A stretch of DNA of 64,000 nucleotides. Origin: a virus. The notes below the pieces were generated by a model, which made no database searches, was not told where the DNA came from, and saw nothing but the letters and a program-made list of their open reading frames with translations. Made by a program: the position numbers and the translations under genes. Of this stretch, positions 56,696 to 64,000 are shown piece by piece (position 1 is the stretch's first letter; every line of letters starts with the position of its first letter). The stretch covers positions 55,840-119,839 of the IMG/VR virus record IMGVR_UViG_3300046804_004946, one strand, 5' to 3'.

Positions 56696-58026
56696 TGAAA
56701 GGTCTAGTTATATTTGGTGCAACTGGAGATCTCTGTAAGAAGAAACTAATTCCAGCACTTTATACTCTTCATAAGAAAGGTCTCTTACCAAAGGACCTGA
56801 AGATTATTGGTGCATCTAGGACACAACATTCTAAAGATAGTTGGGTAGAAGTTCTTGGCAATTATTCCCAAGAGTTTATTAAGAGACTTGAATATGTTCC
56901 TTGTGATTTGAGTGATGCAGAGTCTCTTAAGTCACTGGATTCTTCTGATGATACGACTTATTTTCTTTCTGTTCCACCAGAAAGATATGCTGATGCAGTT
57001 ACAAACCTCAAAGAAGCAGGTAAGGTAGATGACGCAGAAAAATCACGAGTTATTATTGAGAAGCCTTTTGGCACCGATCTTCAATCTGCTAATTATTTAC
57101 AATCTGTGGTGGCTGGGTATTTACGCGAAAAACAAGTATATCGCATTGACCATTATCTCGGTAAAGATACTGTTAATAATATCCTTGCCACCCGCTTTAG
57201 CAATATACTTCTGGAGCCACTCTGGAACAGGAACTTCATAGAAGAGGTTCAGATCTTTGCTACTGAAACAATCGGTTGTGAAGGTCGTGCCCAGTATTAT
57301 GATACCGCTGGTGCCGTGAGAGACATGCTTCAGAATCATATGCTCCAGGTGCTTGCTCTGATTGCAATGGAACCACCTTGTAGAAATGATGCTAAAGAGA
57401 TTCGTAGAGAGAAAGTTAAAGTTCTTGCTGCGACAAGACTTGGTGATAATGTGGTTCTTGGACAATATGATGGATACAAGAATGAAGAAGGTGTAAAACC
57501 CGAATCACAGACACCAACATTTGTTGCTGGTGAGTTGTATGTTGATAACTGGAGATGGAAAGGAGTTCCTTTTTACTTTATGACTGGTAAAAAAATGCCA
57601 GTTGGTTGTGTTGAAGTTGTGATTAAATTTAAAGCACCTCCACAACAATTGTTTGAAGGGCATGAATGTAATGATAGAATAGTAATGAGACTGCAACCAG
57701 ACCCACATCTGGATATGCGGATTGATATTAAGTCTCCTGGACTAAATGATAATGTAGAACCAGCACTTCTTCAGTATCATTATCCAGTGGAAAAAGCAAT
57801 TGATGGTTATGTAAAACTTTTTTATGATGCGATTAATGAAGATCAGTCACACTTTGTTCATGCAGATGAAGTGTTGGAGTCTTGGAGAATTGTTGATGAT
57901 CTTCTTTGCACTGGAGATCAATGCCGCATTATGACATTACCATATCTTTATGATGGTGGAAATTGGGGACCAATAACTAAAACAGAACTTATTACAAAGT
58001 GGGATTATCCACTTAAACTCAAGTAG
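56695..58026 (+). CDS. zwf: Glucose-6-phosphate dehydrogenase Zwf
   Basis: 443 residues. IFGATGDLCKKKLIPALYTL at 6-25 is the NADP loop; YRIDHYLGKDTVNNILATRF near 148 is the substrate motif with catalytic Lys/His; FYFMTGKKMP near 290. Oxidises glucose 6-phosphate, giving NADPH. Start by overlap with talC. Confidence 0.94.
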   Translation: MKGLVIFGATGDLCKKKLIPALYTLHKKGLLPKDLKIIGASRTQHSKDSWVEVLGNYSQEFIKRLEYVPCDLSDAESLKSLDSSDDTTYFLSVPPERYADAVTNLKEAGKVDDAEKSRVIIEKPFGTDLQSANYLQSVVAGYLREKQVYRIDHYLGKDTVNNILATRFSNILLEPLWNRNFIEEVQIFATETIGCEGRAQYYDTAGAVRDMLQNHMLQVLALIAMEPPCRNDAKEIRREKVKVLAATRLGDNVVLGQYDGYKNEEGVKPESQTPTFVAGELYVDNWRWKGVPFYFMTGKKMPVGCVEVVIKFKAPPQQLFEGHECNDRIVMRLQPDPHLDMRIDIKSPGLNDNVEPALLQYHYPVEKAIDGYVKLFYDAINEDQSHFVHADEVLESWRIVDDLLCTGDQCRIMTLPYLYDGGNWGPITKTELITKWDYPLKLK

Positions 58027-58035
58027 GAGAAAGAG

Positions 58036-59061
58036 ATGAAAGTAGGACTAATTGGACTCGGACGAATGGGAGAAGGAATGTCCCGTCGTATGATGAAAGC
58101 AGGCATAGAAGTTTGGGGTTATAGAAGAAATTATGAAAAAGCACAAGAAGCATACGAAAACGGATATGTTAATGGTGTTACAACTTCTATACAAAGCCTT
58201 GTTCAAGTAGTTAAAAGTTGTGGAACGCAACCAGGAATTTTCCAAATGGTGGTTCCTGCCGAAACAGTAGAGGAGACGATCAATGAGTTACTACGATATT
58301 GTGGTGAAGGAGATATTATTATTGATCATGGCAATAGCAATTTTAAAGACAGTCGGAAAAGAGCAGAACGCTTGGCAAAACTTGGTATCCAATATATTGA
58401 TTGTGGCACTAGCGGTGGCGTTTACGGTTTGGATCGTGGATACTGTCTTATGGTTGGTGGCGGAAATACTGCGGTCGCCACTTGTGCAAGAATTTTTGAT
58501 GCCCTCGCACCAGGCATCGCATCTGCCCCCAGAACTAACTTTGACTCGGACATAACATCAGCAGAACACGGTTGGTTACATTGTGGTGGTCCTGGTGCTG
58601 GTCACTTTGTAAAGATGGTGCATAATGGCATTGAGTATGGTATTATGCAAGCATATGCTGAAGGATTCAATATCATCAAGAACGCTAATGCAGGTGCCAA
58701 GTATGTCAGAGAAGGAGACGCAGAGGTTGCCCCTATGGCAGATCCAGAAAGTTACTGCTATGATATTGACGTTGCTGAGGTTGCTGAGTTATGGCGTCGT
58801 GGTAGCGTTGTTGGTAGCTGGTTACTTGACCTTACTGCTGATGTGTTGCGCCGCAGCCCACATCTTTCTAACTTCTCTGGAGGAGTATCCGACAGTGGTG
58901 AAGGTAGGTGGACGGTTAATGCTGCTGTGGATTTGGGGGTTCCCGCTCCTGTCATCACCACTGCTCTTTATGAAAGATTTAATTCACGCAATCTGGGCAC
59001 TTTCGCTGCCAAGATTTTAAATGGTATGAGATTTATGTTTGGAGGACATCACGTCCGATGA
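58036..59061 (+). CDS. gnd: 6-phosphogluconate dehydrogenase Gnd
   Basis: 341 residues, the short decarboxylating form. GLIGLGRMGEGMSRRMMKAG at 4-23 is the NADP loop; GTSGGVYGLDRGYCLMVGG near 128 and GPGAGHFVKMVHNGIEYGIM near 182 are active-site motifs with Lys and Asn. Makes ribulose 5-phosphate and NADPH. Completes the oxidative pentose phosphate arm; no cp12 is visible here. Confidence 0.93.
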   Translation: MKVGLIGLGRMGEGMSRRMMKAGIEVWGYRRNYEKAQEAYENGYVNGVTTSIQSLVQVVKSCGTQPGIFQMVVPAETVEETINELLRYCGEGDIIIDHGNSNFKDSRKRAERLAKLGIQYIDCGTSGGVYGLDRGYCLMVGGGNTAVATCARIFDALAPGIASAPRTNFDSDITSAEHGWLHCGGPGAGHFVKMVHNGIEYGIMQAYAEGFNIIKNANAGAKYVREGDAEVAPMADPESYCYDIDVAEVAELWRRGSVVGSWLLDLTADVLRRSPHLSNFSGGVSDSGEGRWTVNAAVDLGVPAPVITTALYERFNSRNLGTFAAKILNGMRFMFGGHHVR

Positions 59062-59183
59062 TTACTTCAGAAACTCCATATAAACTTGCGGAAATTATTA
59101 GAGACACTTGGCCTGGTCTTTACAGGAAACCTCATGTGTCCTATAATAATCAAAAGACTTCTAAAAATGAAAAGATACAATGA
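59058..59183 (+). CDS. Small protein (41 aa) after gnd
   Basis: ATGA overlap with gnd. MITSETPYKLAEIIRDTWPG then a basic end. Overlaps the next ORF by 17 bases. Unknown. Confidence 0.5.
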   Translation: MITSETPYKLAEIIRDTWPGLYRKPHVSYNNQKTSKNEKIQ

Positions 59184-59475
59184 AGAATATTTTTCAGTAT
59201 TAAATAAAAAAACTGGAAAAAAACTTTTAGATTGTGGTGACGAACAAGATGCTCTTGCAATGGTTTCTATGGATCCAGAGAATAGAATTTATACTCGTAA
59301 TAAGTTCTTAATGGGTCCTGTTGTGGACATTGAAATTCCAAAGGCACTTCCAACAACCGAAATTGTTGCTGTTCACACGGTGCCTTCGGAAAAATTTGAT
59401 GAGTATATTGATAACTTACTTGAACCTAGGAAATTAAAACTTCCAGAGGGTCAAGGGAAACCAGTTGTTGTATGA
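59167..59475 (+). CDS. Hypothetical protein (102 aa)
   Basis: ATG 59167. MKRYNEEYFSVLNKKTGKKL, DEQDALAMVSMDPENRIYTR and a middle of strands (FLMGPVVDIEIPKALPTTEI), Lys/Pro-rich end. Likely soluble. Unrecognised. Confidence 0.6.
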   Translation: MKRYNEEYFSVLNKKTGKKLLDCGDEQDALAMVSMDPENRIYTRNKFLMGPVVDIEIPKALPTTEIVAVHTVPSEKFDEYIDNLLEPRKLKLPEGQGKPVVV

Positions 59476-59657
59476 ACCATCGTAAACGTAAACGAGAACA
59501 AAATCAAAAAAATAGAATGTATACGCCAGAAGGATATAATGCAGATCCTCCAGATGCAGTATGTCCTTATTGTGGAAAAAAACAAAGATCTTGTTCTTAT
59601 GTAAATAGTTTAAGTCGTGCTTGGGCAAGGAGTGCTTGTGCTAAAAAATATAGATAG
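59472..59657 (+). CDS. Small zinc-finger-like protein (61 aa)
   Basis: ATGA overlap with the previous gene. Basic Asn/Lys/Arg start (MNHRKRKREQNQKNRM), then VCPYCGKKQRSCSYVN, a CxxC plus distal Cys pattern. Overlaps the start of the halogenase-like gene by 20 bases. Confidence 0.6.
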   Translation: MNHRKRKREQNQKNRMYTPEGYNADPPDAVCPYCGKKQRSCSYVNSLSRAWARSACAKKYR

Positions 59658-60768
59658 AAAAAAGAAAATTGCAATTGTTGGTGCTGGTAATGCTGCTTCC
59701 GCAACAGCACTTTGTCTTTATCGACATGCTTCCGATTTAATTGATAGTATAACAATATATTATGATCCTTCTATACCTATAGAAAAAGTTGGACAAGGAA
59801 CTACCTTAGATTTTCCAGATTATATTTTTACAGTTCTTGGAATTAATTGGCATGAAAATGATAATTTGATAAAGGCAACATATAAAAGTGGAATTCTTTA
59901 TGAGAATTGGGGAAATAAAAAAGAAAAAATATTTCATCCATTTCCTTTAGATACTACTGGAATTCATTTTGTTCCTCATTTATTATCTAAAGTAATTTTA
60001 GAATGTGGATTGTTTAATGTAGTTGAAAAAAATATAGTTGATCCGGAAAAAGAAATTGATGCAGATTATATTTTTGATTGTAGGGGTAAAAATAATAGAA
60101 ATCCAGAATTATATGATAAATTAATTAATCCACTCAATCACGTGATTGTTGGTAAAAAGTTAAAACCAGATTTAAAATTAAATTATACTAGAACTGTAGC
60201 AACTCCTGATGGGTGGACTTTTGTTATTCCAAATCAAGACAGTGTATCTTATGGATATCTGTTTAATGATAATATAACTAATTTTGAAGAAGCATCAAAT
60301 AATTTTTTTAATATGTTTAATGTTGATTTAGATTTTGATTTTAAATTTGAAAATTATATTGCTAAAAATTGTTTTTGTGGTGAAAAAACAATTTTGAATG
60401 GGAATAGATTGTGTTTTTTGGAACCATTAGAAGCATCTTCCATGACTTATTATTTGTCTGTTGTTAGAATTTGTTTAGATTATATTTTTAATAATAAAAG
60501 TAAAGAACAATGCAACACAGAAATTAGAAATGAAATGTATAAAATTCAAAATTTTATACTATGGCATTACCAATATGGGTCAAAATATGATACGACATTT
60601 TGGAAATATGCAAAATCATTAAAATTTGAACCTGATTGTCAATTTAAATTTGCGTTAGATTATGCGAAAAATAATACGTTTTTTGATTGTATAACAAAAA
60701 GTAAAGGTTTTAGTCAATGGGGATCTGCTAGCATTAAAAACTGGATTGATGGTGTAGAATATGATTAA
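59638..60768 (+). CDS. Flavin-dependent halogenase-like protein
   Basis: 376 residues from GTG 59638 (GGAG seven bases upstream); GTG 59632 or TTG 59617 are alternatives. IAIVGAGNAASATALCLYRH near 12 is the FAD loop, GQGTTLDFPDYIFTVLGIN near 51, ATYKSGILYENW near 80 keeps the Lys position of tryptophan halogenases, and FLEPLEASSMTYYLS near 262 is the family flavin motif. The usual WxWxIP block reads GWTFVIP, so W-to-F. Could be a halogenase or a related monooxygenase. Confidence 0.75.
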   Translation: MLKNIDRKKKIAIVGAGNAASATALCLYRHASDLIDSITIYYDPSIPIEKVGQGTTLDFPDYIFTVLGINWHENDNLIKATYKSGILYENWGNKKEKIFHPFPLDTTGIHFVPHLLSKVILECGLFNVVEKNIVDPEKEIDADYIFDCRGKNNRNPELYDKLINPLNHVIVGKKLKPDLKLNYTRTVATPDGWTFVIPNQDSVSYGYLFNDNITNFEEASNNFFNMFNVDLDFDFKFENYIAKNCFCGEKTILNGNRLCFLEPLEASSMTYYLSVVRICLDYIFNNKSKEQCNTEIRNEMYKIQNFILWHYQYGSKYDTTFWKYAKSLKFEPDCQFKFALDYAKNNTFFDCITKSKGFSQWGSASIKNWIDGVEYD

Positions 60769-61726
60769 CGTATTATTTTTTTCCAGAAATTGTAGGGAAG
60801 AAGTGTGGGAATATGATTTCATTATGAATAGTATTTTACCAAAAGAAATTGAAAAAAGTATATATTTTTTAGATTTAGAACAAGTTAGAAATTCGGAAAA
60901 ACAATTTGATGTTTTTGTTTATAGTTGTAGAGATCCTAAAAAATATGAATGGGGATATATGCCAACATATGAAGAAACCTTGGAATGTGTTTTAAAAATA
61001 AAACCTAAGGTTATAATTCAATTGTCTGACGAATATTCTCACGAAAATTTGGAGATACATAATAGTCTTTCTTTGCACTGCAATTTAATGTTAAGGCAGC
61101 ATAATCATAGTGAATTTAGAAATGTTCAATTTGGAACAGGTATCCCAAAATTTGAAAATTTAATTCACATGCCTCTTGGATATTTAAATGATACTCATAT
61201 TAACAAAAATGATATAATACCTATGTGTAATAGAAAGTTAAATTGGTCTTTTGTTGGTGCTATAAAAGACTATCAATTTTATTATTATGATTTTACGTAT
61301 GAAAAATGGCTTCCAACAACTGATAGGGGGAAGATGATTGATATATTTTCATCTAATGTTGACAATTATATTTTTAAAGAAAGTGGAGTAAGTAAAAAAC
61401 AGTTGGTTGATCTCTATAATAATTCTATATTTGTTCCGTGTGGGAGAGGTAATACATCATTAAATTGTTTTAGGAATTATGAATGTACTATTTGTGGAGC
61501 AATACCTGTTGTTGTTGAAAGATTTCCAAATGAAATATCAATCGTATTTAACTTTTTAGAACATCCTCCTTGGTTATATGCAAGTTCTTGGGAAGATGCT
61601 GTAGTTAAATGTAATAACCTATTAAAATATCCTGAAAAATTGCAAGAAATGCAAGAAAAAAATTTAAATTGGTGGAACAATTTAATGAATCAAATTGCAA
61701 ATAAAGTTAAAGATGCATTATTATAA
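60761..61726 (+). CDS. Exostosin-like (GT47-type) glycosyltransferase
   Basis: 321 residues, AT-rich. NSIFVPCGRGNTSLNCFRNY and CTICGAIPVVVERFPN near 225-260 match the exostosin C-terminal motif (PxGxxxxxxRxxE ... GxIPVVV). Start by ATGA-type overlap with the halogenase-like gene, so the two may act on one molecule. Cys-rich near the motif. Confidence 0.7.
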   Translation: MINVLFFSRNCREEVWEYDFIMNSILPKEIEKSIYFLDLEQVRNSEKQFDVFVYSCRDPKKYEWGYMPTYEETLECVLKIKPKVIIQLSDEYSHENLEIHNSLSLHCNLMLRQHNHSEFRNVQFGTGIPKFENLIHMPLGYLNDTHINKNDIIPMCNRKLNWSFVGAIKDYQFYYYDFTYEKWLPTTDRGKMIDIFSSNVDNYIFKESGVSKKQLVDLYNNSIFVPCGRGNTSLNCFRNYECTICGAIPVVVERFPNEISIVFNFLEHPPWLYASSWEDAVVKCNNLLKYPEKLQEMQEKNLNWWNNLMNQIANKVKDALL

Positions 61727-61850
61727 AAAATATATTCAAAATTTTAAATTTTTTTTAGAAAGAGATTCTGACATTACTTATTATGAAGAGTTTCATTATA
61801 TTTTTATAACTCTAAAAGAAACTGCAAAAATACTATTAAAGATTAAATAA
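61713..61850 (+). CDS. Small Lys/Tyr-rich protein (45 aa)
   Basis: ATG 61713 overlaps the previous stop. MHYYKKYIQNFKFFLERDSD then a helix TLKETAKILLKIK. Function unknown. Confidence 0.5.
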   Translation: MHYYKKYIQNFKFFLERDSDITYYEEFHYIFITLKETAKILLKIK

Positions 61851-61853
61851 ATA
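61846..61853 (+). promoter_or_regulatory. Late promoter AATAAATA
   Basis: AATAAATA before the HNH gene (ATG 61875). Confidence 0.55.
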
Positions 61854-61874
61854 AGTATAAGTTATATTTTCTTT

Positions 61875-62246
61875 ATGGAATTGTTTCATTCTTCCGAATG
61901 TTATTTGTACAATCTTGAAACTACTTCATCAAATAAAGCAAAAAAAATTTGGAAAGAAGCAATAAAAGAAAAATGGAATTATGAGTGTGCTTATTGTGGA
62001 TCTAAAACTGATATTACATTAGATCATGTAATTCCTCAATCGTTTGGTGGACTTGACGTTTCAACTAATATTGTTTGTTGTTGTAAAACTTGTAATCATG
62101 ATAAAGGACATAAAAAATGGGATGAATGGTTTTTTAAAAAAGAGTTTTTTTCGGAGAACAAATATAATAAAATAAGTGATTGGATTACTAAAAAACAAGT
62201 AAAAGAATTGTATCCATATAGATTGAGGAGGAATAATTGTACTTAA
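61875..62246 (+). CDS. HNH endonuclease
   Basis: 123 residues. YECAYCGSKTDITLDHVIPQ and SFGGLDVSTNIVCCCKTCNH with DKG hold the two CxxC zinc pairs, the LDH metal site and the HNH Asn/His. Free-standing. HNH genes beside fibre genes are often homing elements; a packaging role is also possible. Confidence 0.85.
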   Translation: MELFHSSECYLYNLETTSSNKAKKIWKEAIKEKWNYECAYCGSKTDITLDHVIPQSFGGLDVSTNIVCCCKTCNHDKGHKKWDEWFFKKEFFSENKYNKISDWITKKQVKELYPYRLRRNNCT

Positions 62247-62253
62247 ATAAATA
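62246..62253 (+). promoter_or_regulatory. Late promoter AATAAATA
   Basis: AATAAATA before the collagen-like fibre gene (ATG 62300), overlapping the HNH stop. Confidence 0.6.
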
Positions 62254-62299
62254 TACATAACAGAGAATTTTTTGATTTATCAGCGAGAGAAATCATCTA

Positions 62300-64000
62300 A
62301 TGGCAGACATACGGGTTCGTGTAAATTCTGGAAATCAACCAACCGTTAGGGTCGGCCAAGAAAATGCTGTAAAAATAGTTGCCAGTAGTTCTGGTGCTCA
62401 AGGCACTCAAGGATTGCAGGGACAAAAAGGATCTGATGGATCTATTGGTGAACAGGGAACTCAAGGTTTATCTGGAGGATTTGTTGGTAAAGGTGACCAA
62501 GGAATCCAAGGTCTTCAAGGTGAACAAGGTATTCAAGGATTATCTGGTGAATTTGCAGGTCAAGGCGTTCAAGGAACACAAGGACTCCAAGGTGAGCAAG
62601 GTGTTCAAGGATTTAGTGGTGGGCAAGGAACTCAAGGAACTCAAGGAACTCAAGGAAATCAAGGAACACAAGGACTCCAAGGTGAGCAAGGTGTTCAAGG
62701 TGTTCAAGGATTTAGTGGTGGGCAAGGAACTCAAGGAACCCAAGGTTTACAAGGAACACAAGGAACTCAAGGATTGCAGGGAGTTCAAGGAACTCAAGGA
62801 CTCCAGGGTGATCAAGGAGTTCAGGGAATTCAAGGTTTAAGTAATCAAGGTGTTCAAGGAACACAAGGACTTCAAGGTGATCAAGGAATACAGGGAACTC
62901 AAGGTACTCAAGGTACTCAAGGTTTACAGGGAGTTCAAGGATCCGGTAATCAAGGAGTTCAGGGAACTCAAGGACTTCAGGGTAATCAAGGAACTCAAGG
63001 ACTTCAGGGTAATCAAGGAACTCAAGGACTTCAGGGTAATCAAGGAATCCAAGGTCTTCAAGGTGAACAAGGTATTCAAGGGATTCAAGGTTTACAAGGA
63101 ACTCAAAGTACTCAAGGAACACAAGGAACTCAAGGACTTCAGGGTGATCAAGGAGTTCAAGGAACACAGGGTAATCAAGGAACTCAAGGTACTCAAGGAC
63201 TTCAGGGTGATCAAGGAATTCAAGGTGTTCAAGGTACTCAAGGACTTCAAGGTGTTCAAGGAACTCAAGGAACACAAGGACTTCAGGGTAATCAAGGAAT
63301 TCAAGGTGTTCAAGGTTTAAGTAATCAAGGAGTTCAAGGACTTCAAGGAATACAAGGAATTTTAGGGCAAAAAGGTGATAAAGGTGACACAGGAACATCC
63401 GTTAAAATTATTGGATCAGTACCTTCAAAAACTACTTCTATTGGATCATCTACTTTAACTAATAATGATACTGTTTATTCTTGGTATCCTGCTTCAACTG
63501 GTGATGGTGTTATTGCTTCAGATACTGGAAATTTGTGGGTATATGATTCAACAACACCAGTTTGGAATGATGTTGGAAATATTAGAGGTCCGCAAGGTAC
63601 TCAAGGATTACAAGGTTTAAGTAATCAAGGAGTTCAAGGTATTCAAGGACTTCAGGGGGATCAAGGAGTTCAAGGTACTCAAGGACTCCAAGGAAATCAA
63701 GGAGTTCAAGGAACTCAGGGATTACAAGGAATTCAAGGAACTCAAGGTACTCAAGGACTTCAGGGTGATCAAGGAGTTCAAGGAACACAAGGATTACAAG
63801 GAACCCAAGGATTACAAGGTACTCAAGGACTTCAGGGTAATCAAGGTGTTCAAGGTACTCAAGGACTCCAAGGAAATCAAGGAGTTCAAGGAACTCAAGG
63901 AACCCAAGGTTTACAAGGAACACAAGGAACTCAAGGATTGCAGGGAGTTCAAGGAACTCAAGGACTCCAGGGTGATCAAGGAGTTCAGGGAATTCAAGGT
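62300..64000 (+). CDS. Collagen-like fibre protein, 3' end outside window
   Basis: ATG 62300, open in one frame to the window end (567 codons so far). The start [20 protein letters not shown] is a short beta head, then Gly-X-Gln triplets ([18 protein letters not shown]) for hundreds of residues. A non-collagen island near residues 364-430 ([20 protein letters not shown], then [20 protein letters not shown]) splits the collagen into two blocks. Likely a host-contact fibre with a triple-helix shaft. Frames on the other strand and in +1 are shadows of the repeat. Confidence 0.88.
   Translation, partial: MADIRVRVNSGNQPTVRVGQENAVKIVASSSGAQGTQGLQGQKGSDGSIGEQGTQGLSGGFVGKGDQGIQGLQGEQGIQGLSGEFAGQGVQGTQGLQGEQGVQGFSGGQGTQGTQGTQGNQGTQGLQGEQGVQGVQGFSGGQGTQGTQGLQGTQGTQGLQGVQGTQGLQGDQGVQGIQGLSNQGVQGTQGLQGDQGIQGTQGTQGTQGLQGVQGSGNQGVQGTQGLQGNQGTQGLQGNQGTQGLQGNQGIQGLQGEQGIQGIQGLQGTQSTQGTQGTQGLQGDQGVQGTQGNQGTQGTQGLQGDQGIQGVQGTQGLQGVQGTQGTQGLQGNQGIQGVQGLSNQGVQGLQGIQGILGQKGDKGDTGTSVKIIGSVPSKTTSIGSSTLTNNDTVYSWYPASTGDGVIASDTGNLWVYDSTTPVWNDVGNIRGPQGTQGLQGLSNQGVQGIQGLQGDQGVQGTQGLQGNQGVQGTQGLQGIQGTQGTQGLQGDQGVQGTQGLQGTQGLQGTQGLQGNQGVQGTQGLQGNQGVQGTQGTQGLQGTQGTQGLQGVQGTQGLQGDQGVQGIQG
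62723..62836 (+). repeat. Direct repeat copy 1 in collagen gene
   Basis: 114 bases identical to 63887-64000; the distance is 1164 bases, a multiple of three (388 codons). Allows in-frame deletion or duplication by recombination. Confidence 0.9.
63887..64000 (+). repeat. Direct repeat copy 2 in collagen gene
   Basis: Matches 62723-62836 base for base to the window end; the true repeat may be longer downstream. Confidence 0.9.

Noticed and set aside
62540-63923. Long open frames on the minus strand and in the +1 frame across the fibre gene
   Set aside because: They are the reverse or shifted reading of Gly-X-Gln triplets (Leu-Glu-rich or Lys/Glu/Val-rich). The real frame begins at 62300 with a non-repeat head and contains the non-collagen island.
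62400-64000. Regular short repeats resembling a CRISPR array
   Set aside because: Repeat units are 9 bases (Gly-X-Gln codons) without constant spacers; they are coding.

Overview
This window is part of the genome of a T4-like cyanophage (a myovirus of marine Synechococcus or Prochlorococcus). Three things show this. First, there is a T4 replication core in T4 order: gp45, gp44, gp62, RegA, gp43, UvsX, gp41, then gp61 and NrdA/NrdB. Second, there are cyanobacterial auxiliary genes: psbA, two hli genes, ferredoxin, talC/zwf/gnd, hsp20, mazG and a cobS-type AAA+ gene. Third, most coding is on one strand, AT-rich, with ATGA/TAATG overlaps between genes. Ten tRNA genes are visible. Early promoters look like sigma70 sites (TTGACA, 17 bp, TATAAT). 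Late promoters look like AATAAATA or TATAAATA.

Layout. 1-2.2 kb: a VWA protein (cut by the window edge) and its MoxR-type AAA+ partner (cobS). 2.2-14.2 kb: the replication and recombination core, with a Dam methylase and a possible nuclease inserted between gp44 and gp62. 14.2-18.8 kb: an oxygenase, two tRNAs and late virion-type proteins. 18.8-23.4 kb: primase and ribonucleotide reductase. 23.4-33.8 kb: accessory DNA with a histone-like structural protein, a GIY-YIG-like nuclease, several 2-oxoglutarate/Fe(II) oxygenases, a secreted lysozyme-like protein, eight tRNA genes with hairpin-rich spacers, an outer-membrane-barrel-like protein, a Dps-like ferritin and many tiny membrane proteins. 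33.8-46.7 kb: a 13-kb glycan locus (Gmd, Fcl/ColC-like, ColD-like, GT11, two GT6, two GT25, a GalE-like epimerase, UDP-galactopyranose mutase, two DUF3431 proteins). 46.7-49.1 kb: hli, ferredoxin, a second tiny hli, an oxygenase and a peroxiredoxin. 49.1-52.2 kb: peptidoglycan enzymes, a holin candidate and small membrane proteins. 52.2-54.4 kb: four minus-strand genes, three of them for apparently exported proteins. 54.7-59.1 kb: psbA and the pentose phosphate operon talC-zwf-gnd. 59.1-64 kb: small ORFs, a flavin halogenase-like protein, an exostosin-like glycosyltransferase, an HNH endonuclease, and a collagen-like fibre gene that runs off the end.

How the genes work together. The replication genes copy the phage DNA. 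MazG, NrdAB, talC/zwf/gnd, psbA, hli and ferredoxin keep light capture, NADPH and nucleotide supply running in the infected cell. The most unusual region is the glycan locus. It appears able to make a GDP-6-deoxy-L-sugar (fucose or colitose), attach it through a GT11 alpha-1,2-transferase and extend the product with ABO-type GT6 transferases, a layout that resembles a histo-blood-group antigen pathway. A second recurring theme is regulatory: several hairpin terminators carry the -35 box of the next promoter inside the hairpin.
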